Both the position numbers and the translations under genes were made by a program. 6,273 nt of DNA from an uncultured Victivallales bacterium (GTDB lineage Bacteria > Verrucomicrobiota > Lentisphaeria > Oligosphaerales > JAFGRS01), in contig CAILKC010000654.1 of the NCBI GenBank assembly GCA_903834675.1, forward strand, positions 1-6,273, in the 5' to 3' direction. The notes under the pieces were generated by a model. It saw nothing but the letters and a program-made list of their open reading frames with translations, was not told where the DNA came from and searched no databases. Shown piece by piece: positions 1 to 6,085 of the stretch; positions within the stretch are counted from its first letter, which is position 1, and each line of letters begins with the position of its first letter.

Positions 1-111
1 CGCACGTTCAAGTTGCGCGGCCTGTTGCTCTACCGCCTCATGGAGCAGGCCGTAGCACCTGCTCCATCTCCGTACTGCCAGAGCGTTGGGGACCCCTCCC
101 ACCACCCGTAG
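1..111 (+). CDS. 3' end of an unidentified reading frame cut by the window edge
   Basis: Frame 1 is open from the left edge to a TAG stop at 109-111, giving 36 residues that begin RTFKLRGLLLYRLMEQAV. The first 17 codons all end in G or C, as in the operon genes. After that the third positions become mixed and the peptide turns proline-rich (APAPSPYCQSVG). This fits the C-terminus of a real gene whose last residues are less constrained. A 10-bp inverted repeat (40-49 with 58-67) lies inside it. No family can be assigned from so short a piece. The basic/leucine-rich ending followed by repeats would be compatible with a transposase tail, but that is a guess. It may also be a chance open frame in GC-rich DNA. 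Confidence 0.35.
   Translation, partial: RTFKLRGLLLYRLMEQAVAPAPSPYCQSVGDPSHHP
40..67. repeat. Perfect 10-bp inverted repeat (hairpin)
   Basis: ATGGAGCAGG at 40-49 is matched exactly by its reverse complement CCTGCTCCAT at 58-67, across an 8-base loop. No T-run follows, so it is not a typical rho-independent terminator. It overlaps the putative reading-frame end at 1-111. It may be a transcript-end hairpin, a mobile-element end, or chance. Confidence 0.5.
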
Positions 112-142
112 TGGCTACTTGCGCCAAGTGGATACCCCCTTT

Positions 143-198
143 CTGGGGATACCGCGAACCCGCCCGAAACGGGCTGGGCATCGCGGGCTCCAGGACCG
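143..198. repeat. 56-bp direct repeat, copy 1, containing a large hairpin
   Basis: This segment is identical to 216-271 (offset 73). It holds an imperfect palindrome at 147-191. The inner stem is GCCCG-AAA-CGGGC (162-174). It is extended by CCC (159-161) pairing with GGG (176-178) past a bulged T, then by CCGCGA (152-157) with TCGCGG (181-186), then by GGA (147-149) with TCC (189-191). RNA or single-stranded DNA from it could fold into a long stem-loop. Confidence 0.85.
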
Positions 199-215
199 GG
201 GATACCGCGAATCGG

Positions 216-271
216 CTGGGGATACCGCGAACCCGCCCGAAACGGGCTGGGCATCGCGGGCTCCAGGACCG
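216..271. repeat. 56-bp direct repeat, copy 2, containing the same hairpin
   Basis: Exact copy of 143-198, with the imperfect palindrome at 220-264 and inner stem GCCCG-AAA-CGGGC at 235-247. Perfect identity over 56 bases implies recent duplication or homogenisation. A third, degenerate version begins at 311; there the stem has become CCCGC (322-326) with GCGGG (332-336) around a CGGGA loop. Confidence 0.85.
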
Positions 272-440
272 CTGGGTCTTGCAGACGGCGGATACCGCGA
301 ATCGGCCGGAGATACCGCGAACCCGCCGGGAGCGGGCTCGGTCCCGAAGCTGACGGCGCTTTCTAAGAACCGCCCTGAGAGGGCCTGGCAGGAAGATCGC
401 TTGGAGGCCAGCGGGGATGCGTTTCGCTGGCGTGACGATA

Positions 441-452
441 TGTTGCGCAACA
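441..452. promoter_or_regulatory. 12-bp perfect palindrome, possible operator
   Basis: TGTTGCGCAACA is a perfect dyad 168 bases before the first start codon. Short perfect palindromes with a GC or CG centre are typical binding sites for LacI-type regulators, which often control sugar catabolic operons. No regulator gene is in the window and no promoter is recognised beside the site, so its function is inferred only. Confidence 0.25.
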
Positions 453-581
453 CCGGGCGATACGCAGCAGGCGGGCGTAGCAGGCGCCGCAACGCGACGC
501 CACAACCCGCGCCACCCTGCCGCCGTATCCCCTCTTCGCGGGGGGGGCTGCATGTTCTCACCGCCTCTCAGGGGGCTCGGG

Positions 582-602
582 TGGAGTGCTGGAGTGCTGG
601 AG
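582..602 (+). repeat. 8-bp tandem repeat just upstream of the operon
   Basis: TGGAGTGC occurs twice in tandem (582-589, 590-597) followed by a partial TGGAG (598-602). It ends five bases before the GGAG ribosome binding site of the first gene. Slippage here could alter the leader length, but no effect on expression can be shown. Confidence 0.6.
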
Positions 603-606
603 CAAC

Positions 607-610
607 GGAG
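607..610 (+). promoter_or_regulatory. Ribosome binding site fixing the start of the first oxidoreductase
   Basis: GGAG lies nine bases before the ATG at 620. The protein from that ATG opens directly into the Rossmann beta strand and GxGxxA motif. This supports 620 over the in-frame upstream starts that would run through the repeat cluster. Confidence 0.65.
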
Positions 611-619
611 ACGCACGGG

Positions 620-1624
620 ATGAAGAAGGTGAGATGGCTGTTGGCAGGAGCGGGAGACATCGCCAGCAGGCGCGTGGGTCCGGCGCTGGTTGGGGTGCAG
701 AACTCGGAGCTTGTCGCCATCTGCGACCTTAACCAGGAGCGCGCCGCGAAGCTGGCCCGTCAGCTCAAGGTGAAGACGGTCTTCTCGGACTATGGCCAGG
801 CTCTCGCGGACTGCGGGGCCGACGCGGCCTACATCGCGACCCCGCAGTCCACGCATATCGAACTGAGCTTGCAGGCCTTGCAGGCCGGCAAACACGTCCT
901 CTGCGAGAAGCCGCTCGGCCTGAACAGCGCCGAGTGCCTGAGGCTCCTGGCAGCGGCCCGCGCCTCCGACTGCATTACCAGTTGCTCCAACTACCGCCGC
1001 CTGTCTGAGCAGTACACCCTGACCGCTGCCATGCTGGCGCGGGGCGAGATCGGCACGCTGGTCGGCGGCTGGGCGGTCTACTCGACACCCTTCTACAACC
1101 CCGGCAACGCCCCCATCAGCAGGGCCCTGGGAAGCAGCCGCATCAAGGAGCTTGGATTCTACCTGATCGACATCGCGCAGAACCTCTTCGGCATGCCGGC
1201 CAGCGTTATGGCGCAGGCCAGTATCCTCAACCCGACGGTGATGAATGATGTCGAGGAGATCGCTACGGTGATTCTGAAGTTCCCCGCTGGCGAGATCTTC
1301 ACCATCCTCTTCAACTGCGCCTCTCCGGGGACCCGCCATGAAATGGAGCTTTTCGGTTCCGAGGGCCGCCTCTACTGGTCCGAGTGGCCGCCGCACGGCA
1401 ATGGGCCGGTCGTCAAGATCACCCGCACCGGCACGGAGACGTTCGCCGCCCACACGGCAGAGAACTGGCATCTGCCGATGATTGAGGACTACGTCGACGC
1501 GGTGCTGCGGCGGCGCCAGCCGGTATGCACCCTCGAGAGCGCCGTCAGGACCGAGGTCATCACCGACGCGATCTTCCGTTCCATCGACAGCGGCAGGACT
1601 GAGCCCGTGGTCTGGGAGGAGTGA
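620..1624 (+). CDS. Gfo/Idh/MocA-family NAD(P)-dependent oxidoreductase
   Basis: A 334-residue cytoplasmic protein with no signal peptide. It has the usual two-domain layout: an N-terminal Rossmann fold (about 1-120) and a C-terminal alpha/beta substrate and dimerisation domain (about 125-330). Visible motifs are GAGDIA (10-15) for dinucleotide binding, Asp36 at the end of the second strand (favours NAD over NADP), ATPQSTH (73-79), and CEKPLG (95-100) with the family's catalytic Lys97. The second active-site motif reads ELGFYLID (177-184), so Tyr181 stands where many members have His; Tyr variants such as glucose-fructose oxidoreductase exist. Length is normal. Family members oxidise or reduce hydroxyl groups of sugars, inositols and related compounds; the substrate here is unknown. 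It is the first gene of the operon, and its stop codon lies two bases before the next ATG. The start at 620 is chosen for its RBS and its match to the family N-terminus. Confidence 0.93.
   Translation: MKKVRWLLAGAGDIASRRVGPALVGVQNSELVAICDLNQERAAKLARQLKVKTVFSDYGQALADCGADAAYIATPQSTHIELSLQALQAGKHVLCEKPLGLNSAECLRLLAAARASDCITSCSNYRRLSEQYTLTAAMLARGEIGTLVGGWAVYSTPFYNPGNAPISRALGSSRIKELGFYLIDIAQNLFGMPASVMAQASILNPTVMNDVEEIATVILKFPAGEIFTILFNCASPGTRHEMELFGSEGRLYWSEWPPHGNGPVVKITRTGTETFAAHTAENWHLPMIEDYVDAVLRRRQPVCTLESAVRTEVITDAIFRSIDSGRTEPVVWEE
1614..1620 (+). promoter_or_regulatory. Ribosome binding site deciding the SDR start
   Basis: GGGAGGA lies at the very end of the preceding gene, six bases before the ATG at 1627. 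The in-frame GTG at 1621 overlaps the previous stop (GTGA) but touches this site directly, which leaves no spacer. ATG 1627 is therefore preferred. The arrangement suggests translational coupling. Confidence 0.7.
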
Positions 1625-1626
1625 CG

Positions 1627-2646
1627 ATGAGGGTCTTGCTCATTGGTGGCACGGGGTGCATCAGCAGCGCCATCGCCGCCCAGGCGGCGCCGCGCGGCGA
1701 CCTCGAACTGTATCTGCTCAACCGCGGCAGACGCCCGCTCTTCGTGCCGCCGGGAGCGCATTGCCTCCAGGCAGACATCTCCAGACCTGAGGAGGTCAGG
1801 GAGCGGGTCAAGGGCCTGAGCTTCGACGTGGTCGCCGACTTCCTCTCCTACGGCGTGGAGCAACTCGAGCGGACTCTTGACCTCTTCCGTGGCCAGTTCA
1901 ACCAGTTCATCTTCATCTCCTCGGCGGCCGTCTACCGGACCCGCTCAGACAGCGAGGTCATCACCGAGGCGCGCACCATGGCCGGCAACACGCTCTGGTC
2001 GTATGCTCGCAACAAGATTCTCTGCGAGACGCGCTTGCGCGAGGAACAGGCGAAAAGCGGGCTGGCCTACACCGTGGTCCGGCCCTCCTTCACCTACAAC
2101 AACCTGCGCCTTTTCCATCCGGTGGGGCCAGGGCATCAGGAATACTCGTGGACCCTCGCCAGCCGCATCCTGCAAGGCAAGCCGCTGCTCATGCACGACG
2201 ATGGCAACGCGCTCTGCACCCTGACCTATGCGGCCGACTTCGCCAAGGCCTTCATCGGACTCCTGGGCAACCCGCGGGCGTTCGGCGAGGCTTTTCACAT
2301 CACCTCCGACGAGCACTTCACCTACAACCGCGTGGCGGAGATGCTCGGCGAGGCGCTGGGGGTCAAGACCAGGCTCTGCCACATCCCGGCGCATACTCTG
2401 GGCTTCGAACTTGGCGGTGACTTTGGAGAAAAACTCATTACGTTCTCACGGAACGGTGTCTACGACAGCCACAAGGTCAGAACGCTGGTCCCGGAGTTCG
2501 TCTGCACCACAAGCCTGGCCCAGGGCCTCTGCCAGTGTGTCCAGTTCTACCACGACAACCCGGAGTTCAAGGTGGTGAACCAGGAGTGGGACCAGACCAT
2601 GGACCGCCTGGCCGCAACCTACGGCGACGCCTGCCCGCCCCTGTAA
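1627..2646 (+). CDS. Extended SDR / NAD-dependent epimerase-dehydratase-like protein
   Basis: A 339-residue protein of the extended short-chain dehydrogenase/reductase type (nucleotide-sugar epimerase/dehydratase-like). The N-terminus MRVLLIGGTG is a Rossmann strand and glycine loop. The third glycine of the usual GGTGxxG is replaced by Ser13 (GGTGCISS). The active-site strand ISSAAVY (97-103) supplies the catalytic Ser, and YARNK (126-130) is the YxxxK pair, so the catalytic triad is present. VVRPSFTY (150-157) matches the conserved substrate-loop strand after the active site. The C-terminal part (about 160-339) is the variable substrate domain. Likely reaction: NAD(P)-dependent oxidation, reduction, epimerisation or dehydration of a sugar-like substrate; which one is not resolved. 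No membrane segment is seen. It sits between an oxidoreductase and a glycyl radical enzyme with coupled spacing, which suggests a shared pathway. Confidence 0.85.
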   Translation: MRVLLIGGTGCISSAIAAQAAPRGDLELYLLNRGRRPLFVPPGAHCLQADISRPEEVRERVKGLSFDVVADFLSYGVEQLERTLDLFRGQFNQFIFISSAAVYRTRSDSEVITEARTMAGNTLWSYARNKILCETRLREEQAKSGLAYTVVRPSFTYNNLRLFHPVGPGHQEYSWTLASRILQGKPLLMHDDGNALCTLTYAADFAKAFIGLLGNPRAFGEAFHITSDEHFTYNRVAEMLGEALGVKTRLCHIPAHTLGFELGGDFGEKLITFSRNGVYDSHKVRTLVPEFVCTTSLAQGLCQCVQFYHDNPEFKVVNQEWDQTMDRLAATYGDACPPL

Positions 2647-2684
2647 GCCAGATTCGCCGCAACCCGGCCCCGGGATACGGACAT

Positions 2685-2690
2685 GAGGTG
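2685..2690 (+). promoter_or_regulatory. Ribosome binding site of the glycyl radical enzyme
   Basis: GAGGTG precedes the ATG at 2694 with a short spacer (five bases after GAGG). An in-frame GTG lies inside this site at 2688 and would leave no RBS of its own, so ATG 2694 is preferred. Confidence 0.6.
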
Positions 2691-2693
2691 ACT

Positions 2694-4739
2694 ATGCCCA
2701 AGCCCTTTGATCAGGTACGCCAGCACCTCGAGCGACAGTACCTCGACGTCCGCTTTGACCCGGCCTCCGGCGCCTCCAAAGAGGAGCTGGTCGCGGAGCT
2801 GGCGCGGCATCGCGCCGAGTGCCCCGGGGAACCCCGCATCCTCACCAAGGCCTGGCTCTTTCACCTCCTCTGTGCCAAAGCGCGCCTCGCGCCCGAGCCC
2901 GACGACTTCTTCGTTGGCAAAATCGAGCACCACGGCCTGCTGCACGCCCTCCGACACGAATGGTGGCAGGCCGCGGGGGAGAGGGAGTTCAAGGGCGACC
3001 CGCCCGTGGTCCCCGGCGCCTACACCACCCAACTGGACTGCGCCAGCCACATCTGCCCAGACTGGCAACGGCTCCTGCAACTCGGCGCCGTCGGCCTGCG
3101 CGACCGGGCGGCGACCCAACCCGGCGTCTTCCACGCTGCCGTCGCCAGGGTCTTCGACGGCATCGTTACCCTGATCCGGCGTTTCCAGGCGCTGCAACCC
3201 AGCCCGGCGCTGGCGGCCTTGGCCGAACGCCCCCCGGCAACCCTCCACGAGGCACTGCAGCTGGCCTACCTCTACCATGAGCTCATGGAACTGGACAGCA
3301 TGGATGTGCGCGCCATGGGCCGCTTCGATCTGCTCTATGGCGAGTTCTACCTCGCCGACCTCAAAGCCGGTCGCCTCACGCGCGAGGCCGGCAAGGAACT
3401 GCTGAAGTACTTCTGGATCAAGTTCTTCGCCAAGACCCAGGGCAAGCGCTTTGGCAAGCCCTTCCTCTACGGGCCGGAGGCCCATGAGTTCTCCTATCTC
3501 GCCTTCGAAGCGTATCACGAGATGCGGATCGTCGATCCCAAGTTCCACGTTCGCCTGGCCCAGCGCACCCCGCCAAAGTTCATCGAAACGGTGATCCGCT
3601 GCATCCAGGACGGTTGTACCAGCATCTTGATCGTCAACGACGAAGCTCAGGTCGAGATGCTGCGCCACTACGGCAAGACCCCGGACGACGCGAACGACTA
3701 CATCCTCATTGGCTGCTACGAGCTGGCGGTCCAGGGCAAGGAACTGAACTGCTCCGGCGCCTCCGGGCTGAACCTCGCCAAGGCGGTCGAACGGGTCCTC
3801 GCCGCCGGGGATTACCCGTGCTTCGAGGCTCTGCTGGATGCCTACCTCGGCATTCTGGACTCCGACATCGCCGCCCTGACGGACAAGGTCAGGCGCTGGG
3901 AACGGCTGTGGCCCGAGATCAGCCCCACGCCCCTGCTCTCCGGGACCATGGACTCCTGCCTGGTGAAAGGCCTGGACATCTCGGCGGCCGGGGCGCAGTA
4001 CAACACCAGCGGCTGCTGCAGCAGCGGCATCGCGGACGCGGTGGACTCCCTGGCCGTCATCCGCCAGCTCGTCTATGAGGAGAGGCGCTGCACCCTCGCC
4101 GAACTCCGGGCCGCCGTGGCAGCCAATTGGGCGGGCCACGAGGAGTTGCAGCGGATCGCCCAGCACCGCGTCCCGAAATGGGGGAACAACGACAGCCGGG
4201 CCGACGACCTCGCGGTCCGCATCACCACCTTCCTCGGACGGCGCCTCAACCACGAACCCAATGCGCGGGGCGGGGTCTTTCAGGCCGCCCTGTACGGGAT
4301 CCTGCCCACGGTGCAGCAATTTGGCAAACTCACGGGGGCCTTGCCGAATGGACGTCGCGCGGGAGAGCCCTTAGCCATCAACACCGGAGCCGTGATTGGG
4401 ATGGATAAGAACGGCGTCACCAGCCTGATCAATTCCGTCACCCGCATCGACCTGGCGCAGTTCCCCAACGGCACCGTCCTGGACCTCATGCTGCACCCGA
4501 CCGCGGCGGCGGGCGAGGAAGGCATCCAGACCATCATCGCCCTCATCCGCGGCCACTTTGCCCAGGGAGGCATGGCCATCCAGTTCAATATCTTCGCTGC
4601 GGACACCCTGCGGGAAGCGCAGCGCCATCCAGAGAAATACGCCAACCTCCAGGTGCGGGTCTGTGGCTGGAACGTCCGGTTCGCCGACCTTGCGCCCGCG
4701 GAACAGGCGATGTTCATCGCCAAGGCAGAAGTAGCCTGA
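2694..4739 (+). CDS. Glycyl radical enzyme (PFL/dehydratase superfamily), function unassigned
   Basis: A 681-residue protein, shorter than pyruvate formate-lyase or glycerol dehydratase (about 760-790). The C-terminal glycyl radical loop reads RVCGWNVRF (655-663), with Gly658 as the radical site, after the usual YANLQVRV lead-in. The thiyl-radical cysteine is Cys341 in ILIGCYELA (337-345). Glu343 completes the Cys-x-Glu pattern of dehydratase/eliminase-type members; classical PFL instead has a Cys-Cys pair. Other family signatures are YNTSGCCSSGIADAVDSLA (436-454), VPKWGNND (493-500) and PNGRRAGEPLA (551-561). The fold is the ten-stranded barrel typical of the superfamily. Chemistry is expected to be anaerobic radical dehydration, C-X cleavage or decarboxylation. 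The protein needs a radical-SAM activating enzyme, and none is in the window. Substrate is unknown; a polyol, sugar acid or cyclitol is suggested only by the neighbours. Automated pipelines would probably call it pyruvate formate lyase, which the Cys motif does not support. Confidence 0.93.
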   Translation: MPKPFDQVRQHLERQYLDVRFDPASGASKEELVAELARHRAECPGEPRILTKAWLFHLLCAKARLAPEPDDFFVGKIEHHGLLHALRHEWWQAAGEREFKGDPPVVPGAYTTQLDCASHICPDWQRLLQLGAVGLRDRAATQPGVFHAAVARVFDGIVTLIRRFQALQPSPALAALAERPPATLHEALQLAYLYHELMELDSMDVRAMGRFDLLYGEFYLADLKAGRLTREAGKELLKYFWIKFFAKTQGKRFGKPFLYGPEAHEFSYLAFEAYHEMRIVDPKFHVRLAQRTPPKFIETVIRCIQDGCTSILIVNDEAQVEMLRHYGKTPDDANDYILIGCYELAVQGKELNCSGASGLNLAKAVERVLAAGDYPCFEALLDAYLGILDSDIAALTDKVRRWERLWPEISPTPLLSGTMDSCLVKGLDISAAGAQYNTSGCCSSGIADAVDSLAVIRQLVYEERRCTLAELRAAVAANWAGHEELQRIAQHRVPKWGNNDSRADDLAVRITTFLGRRLNHEPNARGGVFQAALYGILPTVQQFGKLTGALPNGRRAGEPLAINTGAVIGMDKNGVTSLINSVTRIDLAQFPNGTVLDLMLHPTAAAGEEGIQTIIALIRGHFAQGGMAIQFNIFAADTLREAQRHPEKYANLQVRVCGWNVRFADLAPAEQAMFIAKAEVA

Positions 4740-4755
4740 GCCCGGGAGACCAACG

Positions 4756-6057
4756 ATGGGACTAAAGATCGGACTTTGCGGCGTCGGGCAGTTCGGCAGC
4801 CTCTTCGTGCCGGTGTTCCAACGCCACCCACAGGTCGACGAGGTCTACCTGGCCGACGTCGTCCCGGACCGGCTGGCAGCCAAGGCGGCGGAGCTGGGCG
4901 TGCGCCGGACCTTCCCATCGCTCGAGGCGCTCTGCGCCAGCGACTGCGACTGCATCGCGCTGTTCACCCAACGCTGGCTACACGGCCCCCAAGCCATCAT
5001 GGCCCTCAAGGCCGGCAAGCACGTCTACTCGGCCGTGCCCGCGGCTGTCACCCTCGAAGAACTCGAGGAACTGGTCAAGACCGTCGAGCAGACCGGCCTG
5101 ATCTACATGCTGGGCGAGACGAGCTACTACCGCGCCCAGACCACCTTCTGCCGCGACCGCTTCGCCCGCGGCGAGTTTGGCGATTTCGTCTACGGCGAAG
5201 GGCAGTACCACCACGACATGGCCCACTTCTACGGGTCCTACATGTTCAGCGGCGGCGACGAGTGGAAGCGCACCGCCAGCTTCCCGCCCATGCTTTACCC
5301 CACGCACTCGGTCGCCTTCATCCTGGGGGTGACCTTCCGGCGCCTGACGGAGGTGAGCTGCTTCGGCTACGTGGATCACCACGTGGACGGCGTGTTCAAT
5401 GCCGATCTGAGCCTCTGGCAGAATGTCTTCAGCAACGAGACGGCACTGTTCAGGAGCTCCGACGGCGGCACGGCGCGGGTCTGCGAGTTCCGCCGCACCG
5501 CTCACAGTATGATGGACCGCATGACCCTCACCGGCACGCGCGGCTGCTACCAGGAGCAACCACGCGAAGACGGCATCCTCTCCAACGTCTGGACCTGGCT
5601 TGACTTCCCGGAGGGCTACGGGAAGGACGGCGCCATTCCCTTCGACCGCGCCAACGAACTGGTCAAACTCAGGAAGAAGGACTACAACGACCTCTGCGTG
5701 TTCGACGGCGTGGAAATCACCGAAGAGACCCTTGGCAATCTCCCCAGAACCTACCTGGGCAAGACCTTCCTCGGAGTCTCCAAAGCGCAGCCCTACTGGC
5801 AGTTGCCGGTGGAGTTCGCCGGCGTGAAGAACGGCCACGAAGGCACCCACGTCTTCCTGGTCAACGACTTCGTGCGCTCGGTGGCCAGCCAGCGTCTGCC
5901 GCCAAACCACGTCTGGCTGGCCGCTCGCTACAACGCCCCCGGCATCGTCGCCCACGAATCGGCCAAGCGCGACGGCGAACGCCTGACCATCCCCGATTTC
6001 GGCACCCCGCCGGCCGACCGGCCAACCCTGGCCGAGACCCAGCCCTTGCAGCCCTGA
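4756..6057 (+). CDS. Divergent Gfo/Idh/MocA-family protein lacking the EKP lysine
   Basis: A 433-residue protein, longer than the usual 330-390, with GGGAG (4744-4748) seven bases before the ATG and only 16 bases from the preceding stop. The N-terminal Rossmann fold shows GVGQFG (9-14) and Asp34 at the end of strand two. The normally catalytic EKP stretch is replaced by YSAVPAA (91-97), so the conserved Lys is missing. YPTHSVAF (181-188) with His184 matches the position of the family's active-site His. The C-terminus has the HEGTHVFLVNDFV (361-373) and IPDFG (412-416) signatures of the larger sugar-type members. Loss of the lysine suggests altered chemistry: a redox-cycling lyase/hydrolase-like mechanism as in GH109-type relatives, or a cofactor-bound accessory role. 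The exact reaction is unknown. No secretion signal is obvious. Confidence 0.9.
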   Translation: MGLKIGLCGVGQFGSLFVPVFQRHPQVDEVYLADVVPDRLAAKAAELGVRRTFPSLEALCASDCDCIALFTQRWLHGPQAIMALKAGKHVYSAVPAAVTLEELEELVKTVEQTGLIYMLGETSYYRAQTTFCRDRFARGEFGDFVYGEGQYHHDMAHFYGSYMFSGGDEWKRTASFPPMLYPTHSVAFILGVTFRRLTEVSCFGYVDHHVDGVFNADLSLWQNVFSNETALFRSSDGGTARVCEFRRTAHSMMDRMTLTGTRGCYQEQPREDGILSNVWTWLDFPEGYGKDGAIPFDRANELVKLRKKDYNDLCVFDGVEITEETLGNLPRTYLGKTFLGVSKAQPYWQLPVEFAGVKNGHEGTHVFLVNDFVRSVASQRLPPNHVWLAARYNAPGIVAHESAKRDGERLTIPDFGTPPADRPTLAETQPLQP

Positions 6058-6085
6058 CCAACCCCCGCCAGAACCGCCCGTGCCC

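Larger units (their letters stand above)
130..340. repeat. Palindromic interspersed repeat cluster (GATACCGCGAA family)
   Basis: The 11-mer GATACCGCGAA occurs five times, at 148, 201, 221, 291 and 311, with a truncated GATACC at 131. Copies at 148, 221 and 311 continue into CCCGCC; copies at 201 and 291 continue into TCGGC. The two types form 20-base-spaced pairs (201/221 and 291/311); the 37-base blocks 201-237 and 291-327 differ at only two positions. The cluster is non-coding in appearance. Open frames across it in both directions are rich in Arg, Gly and Pro, as expected of GC-rich repeats. It resembles REP/MITE-like intergenic repeats in organisation, but no known family is recognised. 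Confidence 0.85.
341..619 (+). other. Non-coding leader upstream of the operon
   Basis: No convincing gene is seen. The stretch holds a small hairpin GCCCT-GAG-AGGGC (372-384), the palindrome at 441-452, a run of eight G (540-547) preceded by CCCC (529-532), and a short tandem repeat at 582-602. No confident -35/-10 pair could be assigned, so the operon promoter is unlocated; it most plausibly lies in this stretch. The frame of the first gene happens to be open from position 86 through this region, but the repeats and the well-placed downstream start argue against translation. Confidence 0.5.

Noticed and set aside
143..336. CRISPR array
   Set aside because: The repeats are not evenly spaced, the intervals are themselves repeated sequence with no unique spacers, and no cas gene is present.
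86..619. N-terminal extension of the first oxidoreductase to a start at 86
   Set aside because: The extra 178 residues are a translation of the repeat cluster and leader, rich in Arg, Gly and Pro with the same peptide repeated. The ATG at 620 has a good RBS and begins at the family's normal N-terminus.
38..1471. Long minus-strand open frame (477 codons) opposite the leader and first oxidoreductase
   Set aside because: It reads through the repeats and is antisense to a gene with full family motifs; no domain was recognised.
2663..2674. Hairpin CCCGG-CC-CCGGG between the SDR and the glycyl radical enzyme
   Set aside because: The loop is too tight for a stable five-pair stem, there is no T-run, and such short GC inverted repeats are expected by chance here.
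2535..2693. Upstream extension of the glycyl radical enzyme into the SDR gene
   Set aside because: It would overlap the SDR in another frame, encodes a low-complexity Pro/Arg/Gly peptide, and the ATG at 2694 has its own RBS.
2619..4319. Long minus-strand open frame (566 codons) opposite the glycyl radical enzyme
   Set aside because: It is an antisense shadow caused by high GC and third-position bias; it shows no recognisable domain, while the plus strand carries clear catalytic motifs.
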